NCBI GenBank assembly: GCA_946894095.1
Contig: OX335641.1
Span: forward strand, 2,126,501 to 2,190,500
Length of the DNA: 64,000 nt
Source of the DNA: Incurvaria masculella
Taxonomy: Eukaryota > Arthropoda > Insecta > Lepidoptera > Incurvariidae
Direction: 5' to 3'
Shown piece by piece: positions 1-10,985 of the stretch. The translations under genes and the position numbers were made by a program. A model generated the notes under the pieces. That model saw only the letters and a program-made list of their open reading frames with translations, had not been told where the DNA came from and made no database searches. How positions within the stretch are numbered: position 1 is the first letter of the stretch; every line of letters starts with the position of its first letter.

Positions 1-144
1 TTTAAGGCTGAAATTGCTACGAATCGATATTTGCTACAATTTCGAAAGGCCTCCTTACGCTAATTGAGACGGTCGAAACGTCACGTGCGAGTATACGCTT
101 TAAAAGTATATATATAAGGGCGCTAATCGTATGAAAAGTTTTTG

Positions 145-362
145 GATTATATGATATGCATGGTTTTCTTTTTTTGTTAAATAAAAGATTATAGACGTTG
201 TGACTATTATACGTTATGCATGGAGAAATAAGTAATTTTATTTTTTAAACTTCTTCATGCACTACGTATAAAATTATACGATCTGCCGATTATACGTTGT
301 GCATGGTTTTAAAATTTTGTTAAAATATGACATTATACGATCTGCATATTAGACGTTCTGCC
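145..362. repeat. cluster of ATTATACG...TGCATGG motifs
   Basis: A motif close to ATTATACGTTNTGCATGG recurs near 145, 188, 206, 272, 290 and 332, with one inverted version around 256-275. Spacing is irregular (about 20-80 bases), so this is a degenerate cluster or an internally repetitive transposon end rather than a clean satellite. No ORF or known family is recognised. The 144 bases before it show nothing identifiable. Confidence 0.4.
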
Positions 363-639
363 GTTCCCCCGCTTAGCCCTGTGGTCCCATAAGCGGGTTA
401 GAGATATAGATAATTTACCTCTATTTTTTACTTATGTGATATGTCTTGAAATGTAAATGTCATAAGGACTGTAGCTGTAGCATACGGTAGCTAACTTTCA
501 AATCTAAACACTGAAAATAATGTCATAGTTTCTTATAGCTGACATCCATATGACAAAAAGAGATCTTAAATTTGTCTCTATTTCCAGTGTATTGACTTAA
601 GAGAATAGAAGGTACTCTTAACTAACCGAAACAACCACT
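363..639. other. unassigned AT-rich spacer
   Basis: No ORF above background, repeat or RNA signal was recognised here. Confidence 0.4.
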
Positions 640-760
640 TTTTAATATTTTTTTCATTTTATTTCATTAATTTAAACTTTTTGGTTGTCATCTTACAGTA
701 AGTTACGTCACAAATATCCGCTAAAATGATTAAATCCTTGCTCAAATTAAGTTTCTAGTA
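640..760 (-). mobile_element. LINE/SINE 3' end, family M (diverged)
   Basis: Read on the minus strand it carries the GTGACGTAACTTACTG-like block followed by AAAAAGTTTAAATTAATG. The same order is seen at 34800-34872. A run-out into A/T-rich sequence fits a retroposed 3' end. No coding sequence is included. Confidence 0.35.
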
Positions 761-801
761 CATACCTACTTCATTTGGGAACGGAGTGTGATATTCGAAT
801 A

Positions 802-840
802 GAATATCACTAATAGATATATAATATATTAGTGATATTC
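802..840. repeat. perfect AT-rich hairpin
   Basis: Arms GAATATCACTAATA (802-815) and its exact reverse complement (827-840) enclose an 11-base loop. A further partial copy of the arm follows at 841-862. It is possibly a relic of a small palindromic MITE. Confidence 0.6.
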
Positions 841-1333
841 ACTAATATAATAGAATATCAATAATATGTTAACATAAAAAAGTCCCACAAAAAACAGCTC
901 GAATGGGACTCTGACTGTTTCGTATAACGTTAAGACCCATTAATTTAAAATTCAAGGCCCATGCGACGCATTCCTGCGCCTCCCAGCTCTTTTGTGCTGT
1001 GCCTACCGACGACACTGACGCTCCGTAAACGGCTAGCGACAGATGTAACACTTGTGTGGATAGTTCTTACGTCATTCATACGCTAATGTGTTTGTTTGAA
1101 GAGCCGCGGCGCTGCTTAATCTCACGAGGCCTTGTCTGCAGTTGAAGGGGGCTTGCAAGGCGTCATTTCAAGAATTACATCATAATACAAAGTCACTTAA
1201 TTTAGTGAGTGAAACTTATAAATAAACTGACTTTGTGTATAAAATAATACGTTTATTAAGGGAAAAATAGAAGGAACTAAAAACAAAAAAACATCACGTG
1301 TGCCATGCCATTTCGTGCCACAATTAGGGATAG
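841..1333. other. unassigned spacer with short chance ORF
   Basis: A 60-codon minus-strand frame (869-1051) resembles no family and lacks further support. The base composition rises slightly around 950-1150. No repeat copy was found elsewhere in the window. Confidence 0.4.
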
Positions 1334-1490
1334 TCGGGATAGCTCAGTTAGTTAGAGCAGTAGGCATGTAATCCAACGGTCGCAGGTTCGAATCCTGCTT
1401 CTGAGGAATGTCACGATCAAATTAGTTTTCAGATTATTTCCAAAATATGAATGCAATGTTCAAATGTAGGTGTCAAATATACTAAACTTA
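1334..1490 (+). mobile_element. tRNA-derived SINE (family T)
   Basis: The head keeps a box A (TAGCTCAGTTAGTTAGAGC, 1340-1358) and a perfect box B (GGTTCGAATCC, 1385-1395), the internal RNA polymerase III promoter of tRNA genes. It does not close a proper acceptor stem and runs directly into a body (CAGATTATTTCCAAAATATG) shared with copies near 34020, 42604 and 60473. That makes it a SINE, not a functional tRNA gene. Confidence 0.7.
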
Positions 1491-1529
1491 CATCGATGAT
1501 ATACACCCTCAAACATGTTGATACAAATC

Positions 1530-1704
1530 TTAAGAGGCTTATGTCATGGATTTAAGATAAGTTATCAAAAAAATCTAAACGTACGGACGTAGCTCTCAGT
1601 TGATTTATTGAATGTGCAAAATTCCAGAAAAATATTTCTTAATTTTACTGAGAAAACAGGCACGAGCCATTGTATGGAACTCGATCACCTCATTATCCTC
1701 TTAA
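1530..1704 (+). mobile_element. TTAA-flanked MITE-B, internally deleted copy
   Basis: It starts TTAAGAGG (1530) and ends GATCACCTCATTATCCTCTTAA (TTAA at 1701-1704). The interior from about 1538 matches the right part of the longer copy at 24977-25288. The left arm is cut to eight bases, so this copy has lost about 130 bases including most of one terminal inverted repeat. TTAA duplications are typical of piggyBac-type transposases (family knowledge); the mobilising enzyme is not in the window. Confidence 0.65.
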
Positions 1705-1744
1705 CATCAAGTTGTGAGCAAATTGGCAGATAGTTCCTTCGGTA

Positions 1745-1805
1745 ACGCAGCTGGGATGAGGGGCAGCAGGGGAGGGAGGAGGGACTGGAGGCAGGAGGTG
1801 ATGTC
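1745..1805. other. polypurine tract
   Basis: About 60 bases of almost pure G/A with GGGGAGGGAGGAGGGA at the core. No repeat family or gene was assigned. G-runs could allow quadruplex formation (inference). Confidence 0.45.
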
Positions 1806-2696
1806 AGCTCTCGATAACATGGCGCATAAAACTCGCATATCATATAACGCTACAGTATTATTAAAATAAAAACCTACAAAAAATACTTCTTAGAAGTATG
1901 CAACATTACAAGGCACACATGCTCGTGACTTCCTCATCGTGTCCATAGGAGCAGGCAAATTATTAAATACACAACCGCAGACTCTACCATTTGCCGCCAT
2001 TTCTTTCTGTTAATTTCTTCTTTCAGTAATAAACGGTGGCTTTATGAATTCCAAATATCACAGGATCCTAAACCCAGAACATCCAAAAATATGTATTTTG
2101 TGTTTATTTTAAAACGCTCAAAATCTAACCTAACCTAACCGTATGTGATTCGATGCCGTTCGATTCTTATGTTTTCGAAGCGATGAGTTATTGATCGTTA
2201 GGATCAGGAGGATATTGTGGTTAGGATAGTCTTAGGATAGAATACACAAATACATACATTTTATTGAACTACTAGGTTCATCATTCTAATTTCGCATAGA
2301 CTTGGACAACCAAACAATAAACAAATAACAACATCTAGTCCATTAATAAAATAATAATAATACAACTTCAAAAATTTAACGCTAGTTAAAATAAAACTGA
2401 TAAAAAACTCATTCATATCAGAGAAATATGGAGGAACTAATAAAAAAAAAACGAAGACAGCCAAATCGCGAATGGCCATGCATCCTATTATCTGGCGGCG
2501 CAATTTCGCCACAGTCGGGTGTCAACTTGGTAATCTATGGCGACGAAGGAAGATGCCTCCAGGCGGTACTCGAGCAGTCAGCCAAGGTATCCAAGGAATT
2601 GGACGCTGAGTTATGGACCAGTTGGGTTTAGTGTTCGTTCCAGCAGCGTTGATATTGAATGCTAGTCCCACTGCACATGGTAAAGAGCAGTTTGTA
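1806..2696. other. unassigned spacer
   Basis: AT-rich. Overlapping 83-codon (minus, 2261-2512) and 67-codon (plus, 2428-2631) frames have no recognisable motif and look like chance. Three TTAGG-type units (2125-2140) match the insect telomere repeat but are too few to mean a telomere. Confidence 0.4.
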
Positions 2697-2860
2697 GTGA
2701 TCTAATTTGATTGATTGAAAATTCTTTATTACGCCACAAAAAAAAATACAAAAGAAAGTATAGTGCAATAACAACATAAGTGGGGCGCAAAGGCGGGCTT
2801 ATCCCTCGAAGAGATTTCTTCCAGCCGACCTTTGTTGTGTGTAAGAAAATAAATTAATCA
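2697..2860 (-). mobile_element. LINE 3' UTR/end
   Basis: On the minus strand the segment reads GGCTGGAAGAAATCTC..., then a GTGGCGTAATAAAGAATTTT terminus containing AATAAA and an AATCAATCAAAT tail. This is the usual look of an insect non-LTR retrotransposon 3' end, 5'-truncated so that no ORF remains. Confidence 0.55.
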
Positions 2861-2880
2861 TCATTGCCTATTTTAGCTGT

Positions 2881-2935
2881 CCTGATACTTTTGCACGGGC
2901 TAAAAACCACAGCCTGATACTTTTGCACGGGCTAA
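2881..2935. repeat. 23-bp exact direct repeat, period 32
   Basis: CCTGATACTTTTGCACGGGC followed by TAA occurs at 2881-2903 and 2913-2935 with a 9-base spacer. It could be a local slippage duplication or a paired binding site; nothing else supports a regulatory role. Confidence 0.7.
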
Positions 2936-5057
2936 TATTTTCGTTTAGTTTTCATTCGTTCGCATATATCTTTGGAATATACAGTGCGTAAGCGTGAACA
3001 TCGCTCGTCATAATCGCCGTCAAACCATTGGCATCGTAACCGGCATTCAAAGAGTCTTGATAAAAATAGTTAATATTTTTTTTTTCATCTACTCTTTTAC
3101 TTAAGCACTAATTATTTTAATTTTATTTAACATTAATATTTAAATTAAGTTAATTCTTTCGTCAAGAATGAGAATGTTCGAATCAAGGCGGCGCCGATGC
3201 GTTGCGACGCGATTTTCACACTCTTAAGAAAACGAAAAGTTTTTTTGGGGTAGGAATTCTAATTTATTTTCACATTAAAAAAAATATGCTTTTTATGCAT
3301 TCGGATTTATTGTTCACAAAGTAAAGTATTTACTGTACAATGGTCTGTAATATGTTTTATATATTTTTGCTAGTTTGGTAAATAACGCAGAAATACATTA
3401 ATAGTTTTTAAAGTTTTTATTGAACAAAATGATTTCTTATCTAATTCAAGATTAATATTTCAAAGTAAGTAGGGCTCAAAGATTTTTTTTATTTACTTTT
3501 TTTTGGCACATTATCTGCGTTTATTGAAATCACAAGTCTCATCCTTCTTACCTTTCGAGCCACGTTTGACACTTAACGTCTATAGATAAACCATAAAGAT
3601 ACTACCCGGACCTAAATAAATAAACATGAGGAAACATCCAAATGCAAGTGGGCCCTCAGTCATGTCATAAAAATACCTGAAATGTATTGCAAATAAATGA
3701 TCGCCGCACACGCGGATAGAAATAAAATGTGGTGAGGCAATAAATACGGGGAATACGAGAACCCAAAAGATGTATTATATTTCGTTCTTTTACGACGTAT
3801 TCTCTTTTAGGTGAAGGTCCTTGACATGTGTCCATGATGCGGATGGAGGAATCCTTTGCGGACCTCTTTCTCAATAACAAAAACAGCGCATTCCTGACCA
3901 ATACTCCCTTATTCAATTCTTCACAGTACGTACCTCTTAAGGTACTTCTTAACTTTTTTCTACGAGTTTTTCATGTTTATATCTGCAATACATCCAACAA
4001 ATCGGATTTTGTAGAAACTGAACCAATTAATGATTGAACAAAACATTTACGGTGCTAGATCACCAAACGTTACCATAACTTGTGTTTGTGGGCTCCGTTA
4101 TGAAACTCCGGGCGATTATATAGACCTACGGCTAGGATGGCGATTCGTAAGGGCGCATGCTGGTGCCTAAAATTATGTATGAAAGCGGCACTTGGGAGTG
4201 GCAGAGAAAGCACGAATGAATGTAGCAAAATGCGTAAATGCGTACCATTAGGAAAGTTTGCACAACATCTGGGTTAGAGAGCATTGTCAATTGAAAGAAG
4301 ATGCAGTATCGATAATTGAGAAAGTTATGTTAATGGTTTTGATATTCAGAACGAACAGATGAAGAAAGACTGACGTAACAAATGTACAGTGAAAAATCGA
4401 GTGAAAATATCGTGCCCGGACTAGGTAAATATGCTCGACTGTATTGATTTTAATATTTCGGAAGATAGCACCGGTAATCGTAGAGCATGTGTGAAAATAA
4501 GTATTTCTGTATAGGAAGCAATGAAGTATGCTGTAATTGTACCGTATGGCACTTTAACATCTTTGCTTACCTCTTCGGGAAACCGCTTGATGGAAGATTG
4601 TGTACTAGTATGTGTCCATGTACTTTTGTAATTTTGTATTTTTCTATTGTGTTGTGAGAGTACGAACGTGTTAGGTGATAACACTGTGATTTGACATGCC
4701 GTTCAACTCTTGCAGGAATATCTTAAAACAATTGCGATTGGTGGTGCATTCACTTAATTCGAGCTAAGTTTCTTGCATACACTCACACCCTAAGCTCATG
4801 TTAAAAGATAAAGAACGAGGTTATAAAAGAAGTGAACGAAATTAGCGGCCTAGATATCAAAGTATATAGTCAACTTTTTTCGAGCCAAATTTTCTTCTTA
4901 TATCGAAAATATTATGAAAAATATCACCTATATCATTTAGCTTCATCGAGCTAAATTAGAGAACAATAGGGAACTTCGACGCGTCTTTACAAGGCATCTA
5001 GAATTTCAAACGACGGGAATCGGTCACAGAGTAAGCTACAATAGGTTCTTTACACTT
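2936..5057. other. unassigned AT-rich stretch
   Basis: About 2.1 kb with no repeat copy found elsewhere in the window. Frames of 83 codons (minus, 3665-3916), 69 codons (plus, 3828-4037) and 87 codons (minus, 4421-4684) show no domain. It is intergenic or intronic as far as can be seen. Confidence 0.4.
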
Positions 5058-5585
5058 TGTCTAGCCTATGACAGAAATAATCGTATTAAAACTAAATCGT
5101 ACACAGTTTTCACAACTTTTTCATGTCGCCACTGGAGTAGTGCATCGCTTTAAGGTCCCTACTTGCGGCGACGCTGGGTTCGGGTCTCCTCTTTCCCTAA
5201 AATATGGTTGATAGAGGCGATGTCTGTGCCTGGCGTGATGCTCGTGAACGGGTGCTGTTTGTGGGGACTGGCTTGCTCCAATTGGCAACATTCTAGATGG
5301 CGGGCATGGTCTTTACTAATAAACTGATATTAGTCATGAACTGTTGCATATGACATGAATTGTTGATTCTCGTCAATTCATATTAATTTAGCGTGTTTAT
5401 CTGTGAGTCTAAATACTTTCGTAAATTTAGACTAAGTGGACGTTGAAAAAAAAAACCAGCGGAGTTTCTTTCCAGTTCTTCTTCGCTGGGATTTCCCCGA
5501 ACTGGCTAATGATAAAATATGACAAATCCGAGTGCAGTGCACTGTCTATGGATGATGAATAAACAATAAATAACAATAAAAGCCG
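5058..5585 (+). mobile_element. family C retroposon, longest copy
   Basis: It contains a CCACTGGAG...GCATCGCTTTAAGG block, a box-B-like GCTGGGTTCGGGTCTCC (about 5175-5191), and a 3' part with CCAGCGGAGTTTCTT and TTCTTCGCTGGGA. It ends in ATGAATAAACAATAAATAAC. The same sequence appears reversed at 32870-33283 plus 33834-33912, and in pieces at 10654, 22286 and 43912. Likely a SINE, or a LINE end with a pol III-like head; no ORF. Confidence 0.55.
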
Positions 5586-5764
5586 TAGAAATAATATATG
5601 CCCAATATGACTTTTGTTAACTAACTAATTAATAAATACTTTGATGATCTTGTTACTAAACTGAGCTTTGCAGTACGTGGAATGAACAGTCGGCCTCACA
5701 TTACCAAGCGCCTAAATGTTTGGGTAGGCTAGGAATTTCGCACAGTTCCGTGACACTTCAGGTA

Positions 5765-5860
5765 TTGTTTGATATGTGTGTAGAATAGACCCTGAGGCAA
5801 GGCAAAGCCTCGAAAAAGAACTACTTAATGAATACACTGCAAGGCTGGACATCAGAAAGA
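5765..5860 (+). repeat. family L repeat fragment
   Basis: It shares AAAAAGAACTACTT, GAATACACTGCAAGGCTGGA and neighbouring sequence with both arms of the inverted repeat at 24328-24526. It is only a remnant here. Confidence 0.5.
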
Positions 5861-6121
5861 ATACCTCTATATTCTATATATACCTATAATTTGGAATTAT
5901 CCTATATTCCCTCCTCCCATCAATGCCTCCTACTGACAAAGTGTTTAAGATTTCACATACATTGATTTTACATTTTACCTCAGTTGCGGACATGTGACCG
6001 ACTTGCAAATATAAGTCGATCCACAGATTAACTGATCAGTGCTAAAATCAGATCTGGCATCGGACCCCGTCCTAGATTCACTTAAGTAAAATACACTTTT
6101 TCGTTATAACCAAGTAGGTCG

Positions 6122-6235
6122 CTTTTTTCAACGAATGTGATATGTAGGGAGAATCGAGGTTCAAGCTAATTATTGTGTACTTGCTTCACGGTCGAATCTA
6201 AATACATACATTTATATCACATTCGTTGAAAAAAG
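6122..6235. mobile_element. small MITE-like element with perfect 22-bp TIRs (family L)
   Basis: CTTTTTTCAACGAATGTGATAT (6122-6143) is matched by its exact reverse complement at 6214-6235. The 70-base interior includes a TGCTTCACGGT(C/T)GA segment shared with 24328-24526. Perfect arms suggest a recent origin or correction between the arms. Confidence 0.6.
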
Positions 6236-6549
6236 TGACATGGAAGTATTGGAGCGAACGTAGATCAACGCTGTAAGACTTCAATTAGTATAGCGCAGTC
6301 GTACCCTGAACGGGACAGGTGACGGGAAATTAAAGTCCCGGGCATTGTGATCTCAGCGCAAATATTTCATTTAATTGTCGTGGAATTCCTGCAAGCTAAG
6401 TGCGAATGCTTGGAATTGCGGCCACGGCCTCGCAGGTAGGCTGTGTATCGAAGTATGTAGGTGTCGCTTGTCACAAACAGAGTTAGTAGCAACTTTCCTT
6501 TGCATTATGTATCTACGTTAATGAATTCCTGCAGCCAATCAAACTTATA
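6236..6549. other. unassigned spacer
   Basis: No repeat or coding signal recognised. Confidence 0.35.
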
Positions 6550-6695
6550 CCCCGTTACTAATAAACCCAGAGCATCGTCTGAATAGTTATACAATGTTTT
6601 GTCCTTTGCATTGATCTGCAGTTTCGAATTCGAGAGAAAGAGACAAACCATTGTATAAGTATTCAGATGATGATCTAGGTTTATTAGTAACGGGG
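6550..6695. mobile_element. MITE with ~47-bp TIRs (family F)
   Basis: Arms starting CCCCGTTACTAATAAACCCA (6550) and ending in the complementary TTTATTAGTAACGGGG (to 6695) pair over roughly 47 bases with few mismatches. The total is 146 bp with no coding room. No clear target duplication was seen. A second hairpin (GTTTCTTTG / CAAAGAAAC) follows at 6698-6737. Confidence 0.65.
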
Positions 6696-6737
6696 TTTGT
6701 TTCTTTGACCGGTGTCTATACACCAAACAAAGAAACG

Positions 6738-7263
6738 AAAATCTAACATATAAATTGCATACAATACAAAATGAATAAAGATAAGTTATTTAAAAGTTTT
6801 TTTTTAAGTGGACACTTGTTAGATTGTTAACCTAGTAAGTAGGAAACCTACATGGTTTCAAAATCATGGATTTCGTTCACGTTCTTAACAAAACACACAT
6901 ATTTAATCAAAAGAACGAGGCAATACCAAAGCCTACTGAATTTCTTCCGTTCGACTAAGGAATTTCTCCTTTCCTTGACCCGAGGGTTATCGTCGTTAAC
7001 TTTAGTTGATGCAGTCGGCTCCAACTCAAGCAGGTAATGCAACCTTCAGAGGCCAGTTTACGACCATTTCTGTTGAGGCAGGGACCATTTGTTTCTTGTA
7101 ATTTTATAGGTGTTGTGTTTATCGGTATTGTGGACGATTCGTTTTACCAGCGTAGAATCCCTTTACGGCAATGTGTAAATTGATAATTTTACGCTGTAAC
7201 CTATGGGATCTTATGCTGTCTATATTATAAGATAAAGGCCCTCGTGTCAGCATAACACATAAC
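6738..7263. other. unassigned spacer
   Basis: Two opposing 61-64-codon frames over 6848-7042 mirror one another on the two strands and have no motif. Nothing else was recognised. Confidence 0.4.
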
Positions 7264-7320
7264 AAAAATTACGCATCACGCCGTTACCCCGGAGGGGTAG
7301 GCAGAAACGATACAGCGCAG
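7264..7320 (+). repeat. CACGCCGTT..CC..GGGGTAGGCAGA repeat fragment
   Basis: CACGCCGTTACCCCGGAGGG then GTAGGCAGAAAC. Variants occur at 26780-26830 (reverse) and 49826-49870. I know this as a common moth and butterfly repeat phrase; its class is not assigned here. Confidence 0.5.
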
Positions 7321-7440
7321 TATACGGTAGGGTCACAAAATGAGTAACTATGCTTAAATCTCTTCATTCCTGTATGCATTCATGTATGATGGATTTTACA
7401 AATATTACCATGATGTTACAAACCTATCTGGTAAAGTTAC

Positions 7441-7977
7441 TTAAGGCGGGCCATCCCGCTCAACTCCCCATACAAAAGGGGAAAGAAGATCACGCCCATA
7501 TTTCTTGTCAGAGATCCAAAAAATAGCTTTATTTGATCGAACTAGATGTCTGATGACCGTTGGCATTGTAAAATTGTGTTTGGTTTTTAAGTTATAAGGT
7601 CCGAAAGTTCGAATTTTTCGCGCGTTTTATACAATAACTTTGGAGGTGGATTACGCTATGATAAAGTAACAACATCTTAAAAAAGATTAGTCATCAGACA
7701 TAGCTTATTTAATCAAGATTTAAAATCTATTTGGTTTTTCTTAGATTTTTGACGGCGGTCGTGGTTTACTTTTAGCTATAAGTCGTTTTGTAATTAAAAT
7801 GTTCGTAAATCTTACCAAATCATACACGATGCACATTGTCTTCTTTGTGGACATGTTGCATCTTCCTCATCACAGAGCCTGTATTTTTCTTTGAAACAGA
7901 GAAGGTCCCAGAGCGCAACAGCACGGTTTTGTACTGTCCCCGCGAATGAGTTAGTCCCGCCGGGTTGGGCCACATAA
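7441..7977 (-). mobile_element. MITE-A copy 5 (TTAA family, ~550 bp)
   Basis: It begins TTAAGGCGGGCCATCCCGCT and ends CGGGTTGGGCCACATAA, the reverse orientation of the copies at 25285 and 33284. One terminal TTAA has decayed to ATAA. The interior is colinear with the other five long copies, including the stretch TTAGTCATCAGACATAGC. No transposase frame is present, so it is non-autonomous. Confidence 0.8.
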
Positions 7978-8018
7978 CAAACGTACTTAACGACAGCATC
8001 TAACCGAGTGCATACTTA

Positions 8019-8177
8019 GCCCCGGTTGCACAAAGAAACGGCTGAGTTAATCAATGTTCAAACACGTCACTTTTAGTGAACCACATGGAGTTCCTTGCAT
8101 ACTGTCCATCCAAAGTGACGTGTTTAATCGTACGTTGACGTTGATTTTGATTTTTTGTCCTTTCGTGCACTCGGCCC
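8019..8177. mobile_element. PIF/Harbinger-like MITE, 159 bp (copy D1)
   Basis: Ends GCCCCGGTTGCAC and its imperfect complement GTGCACTCGGCCC, flanked on both sides by TTA (8016-8018 and 8178-8180). An inner palindrome pairs AAACACGTCACTTT with AAAGTGACGTGTTT. The copy at 51437-51595 has exactly the same length in opposite orientation. A GGGCC-type TIR with a 3-bp TTA/TAA duplication is the PIF/Harbinger signature (family knowledge). Confidence 0.7.
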
Positions 8178-8180
8178 TTA

Positions 8181-9589
8181 GTATCAAAGTCCCGTCTGTA
8201 ACCATTTGAAAAAAACTAGGCTTTTGTCAGTTCCCACGAAGACAACACGTATCGATGATACAGCTCTACCACTTCTCTCATGATACTCTAGCGTAAATAT
8301 ATTACCGTGCACATATGGTCCCATGCCTCTAAGGTATAAACAAACCGAGCTGCAGGGACAATGATGCATATGGTGTTTTAATTTTATTTAAAAGCAACAA
8401 TAAGCGCGAGAGATGTGAAAACATTAGACTCGCTACTTGCATTCGGTGGTGGTTACACACCATGTGCCAGGACGAGACACTTTTACTACGAACATGTATA
8501 TTAATAGCACTTTTGAAAGTCTTTAGTAACCACTGAGCAGCAGGAGGCAGAAATTTTATATAAAAGGTTAAATGTTAACTTATTAGACACGGTGATGTAC
8601 CAGTAATCAGGACCGAAAGACCGTCATTTTATGAAAGTGAACATATTTATTTCTACGACTTAAGCTGTTGAGACGAAAAAATCCCCTTATCATACATTTT
8701 TCTGCGTACCAAAATGTATGGGGAAGATGTTTGTCTTTAAACAAAGTTCGTAGAACATAATACATTTATTACGGTTTGTTAACAGAACCATCCCCTTTCG
8801 GTGCCGACTACTGATAGCTACCAGTTAATATCGCGTGTGTTGATTTTTTTCTTTTAAAAATAAAAAAATAAGAAAAATAAATGCATCCTGCAAACTAATC
8901 AAAGAGAGGACAAACGTCAATTTTAGACAAATCAATTCACATTATCAAAATTTTTTTTTCTAAGGTTAAGTAACTTTGTGTAGACATGGGTTATCCTGAC
9001 TCTTAAAAGTAAAAACCATTTTCATCCATCAGTTTTAGTTTTTGATATATGGGTTACGTGTAATTTTGTAGAAACAAAAATAATAAAAAAATTCATAAAA
9101 AAAAAACTTACAAATTTGTCGTACATTTGCAGCTACCCTAACGTAAAATACCAAAAAGCTGTCCACCAGAAATGAAAAGCTGATAGATAGAAACAGCTGC
9201 TAGATTTAAATTTACTGTATCAAAATATAAAGAAAACGCATAAAGAATATTCTGGAAAATGTAAACAAACTTACATTTTGTAAGTATGTTTTTGCTTAGC
9301 GTTGGGTGCAACGAATCTTCCAATTACCATATCAAACAAAGCTAATTAAAGTACATAACTTACGAACTGTCACCAAACATACATTTCAGGAGTATATTTT
9401 ATAGTACAGAAATGGAAAACATCGTATTAAAAAAGTTCACTTTTTATACATTTTTTTAATTTGCCATCTAAATACTTTATTTATATCTTAATATTTCGGC
9501 ATAAGATAATTGTAAAAAGTAAGAAATTTATTACCCGGTGTACGATTCCAAAATAGAAAAAAATGTGATGAAATGAAGAGGTGTGTGAC
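8181..9589. other. unassigned AT-rich stretch
   Basis: Short minus-strand frames at 8184-8369 and 9138-9323 have no motif. Poly-A/T runs are common. No repeat copies were found within the window. Confidence 0.4.
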
Positions 9590-9900
9590 CGCCGCGAGCC
9601 ACCGTCCGGACGTTGCATAAGTGTGTAAACATTCACCCAGCCGATTATGTTTACACGCGAGAACACGCGGCGCGCTGTTCCACCACCGTGCGTCTGTCCG
9701 TATGTTTGTTGTGCAAGATGGTCCCTGTTCAAACGCGTGCATTGTCCGATGTTGTCTCAGATGTTTAGATGCGGACGGATACAATGGTGTCGGGCTGCAT
9801 AGCTCGTTCGCGCTCTCAAAGGCTTCCTGCATTGTAATTCAGGTCGTATCGTTGCACTCGAACTGAAATTCAGTCTCGCTCCATCGTAGCAAGATTCACA
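9590..9900. other. CpG-richer patch with overlapping chance ORFs
   Basis: This patch is richer in G+C and CpG than its surroundings (ACACGCGGCGCGCTG near 9664). It carries frames of 114 and 83 codons (minus) and 81 codons (plus) that all overlap and show no domain. It could be a promoter or exon edge, or an old GC-rich repeat. I favour neither. Confidence 0.3.
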
Positions 9901-10017
9901 CTCACGCAAGGGTGAATTTGTTTCCGAAAATGTGAAACTCTTTGTTCAACTGCATTTCTTTCTGTGCATTTCGTAAAAAAGAGACTAATTGGCTCGGATT
10001 CGATGTAAAACCGTTGG

Positions 10018-10081
10018 TTCCAGGCTAATATCACGACATAAGGTGTGTTACTAGCCATCCCTGTCCGGTTGCATAAAAAAA
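10018..10081 (+). mobile_element. 3' tail of HaSE1/HaSE3-like SINE
   Basis: GGCTAATATCACGACATAAG, GTGTGTTACTAGCCATCCCT and GTCCGGTTGCATAAAAAAA match the last ~60 bases of the full-length SINE at 32332-32710, including its A-run. Only the tail remains. Confidence 0.65.
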
Positions 10082-10653
10082 TCTCGATAAGTATTTTTAA
10101 TTTACAAATTTTATAACGATAGAAGATGTCTGCTATATATATTTTTTAATGTTGACTTACTTAAAAGTTTGAACGAATCTCTCCAGTTATCCATGTAATC
10201 TTATGTCTAATTGCATTTAAATGTATTGTTGATATGAAAATATTACCAAAGTCATTGTTATGTAAGAACTTAGCTGAGCACCGATGCCGTCTGCCCGTCG
10301 GTACTTAGCATTGTCAACAGTCAACCTCCCACGTTGGTTGAGGTTATAAAAATAAAATTGTACCTACATCTGTATTACTCATGCAGTTATATAACGTGAC
10401 GTCAGACGACTTCAGAAAACCGTTATCACGCCTTACTGGAGCATAGATAAGTTGGCGTGGGATTTTTTTTGGTAAGTCCGAAGATAATCATGTTTATTCG
10501 TGTTCAGAAAACTAACATGACCGCCTGTGATTGTCTGTACCAAAAGGTAGAAATTTCCACACGCCAGTAAATACATTCTGTCAAATGGGATATTTGCAAT
10601 ATTTTCCTGTAGAGTCAAAAAATCAAATACATCAATAATCAAAATCAATACAT
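10082..10653. other. unassigned spacer
   Basis: A 107-codon minus-strand frame (10433-10756) runs across the start of a family C repeat and is therefore not credited. Nothing else was recognised. Confidence 0.4.
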
Positions 10654-10805
10654 ACTTTTGTAAACTTAAAGTGGACGTTGAAAAAAAACCAGCGGAGTTT
10701 CTTGCCAGTTCTTCTTCGCTGGGATTGCCGAACTGGCTAATGATAAAATGTGACAAATGCGAGTTCAGTGTACTGTCTAGGGATGATGAATAAACAATAA
10801 AATAA
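10654..10805 (+). mobile_element. family C retroposon, 3' part
   Basis: It carries AAGTGGACGTTGAAAAAAAA, CCAGCGGAGTTTCTTGCCAG, TTCTTCTTCGCTGGGA and the terminal GATGATGAATAAACAATAA. It is colinear with 5430-5585, and 5'-truncated as usual for retroposed copies. Confidence 0.7.
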
Positions 10806-10985
10806 TAAAATAATGCTGTCCTTCCTGGGCCTTCCTTTTTTAAATAACGTATTTAAATCGGTATACAATTGTAACGCAAACGTTTAATTTGGTATGGGTT
10901 TTTTAAATCAAATTCCACAACATGAAGCTCTTTAATAATCAAAATAACAGAAAAAAAATCGGGCGCCTGCTTGAGCCATCCTTTT

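Noticed and set aside
1334..1408. Functional tRNA gene
   Set aside because: Box A and B are present but no proper acceptor stem closes, and the sequence continues into a body shared by several copies: a SINE.
2125..2140. Telomeric (TTAGG)n array
   Set aside because: Only three units in unique sequence; expected by chance in AT-rich DNA.
9488..9832. 114-codon minus-strand ORF
   Set aside because: It overlaps two other open frames in a CpG-richer patch, with no domain or repeat support.
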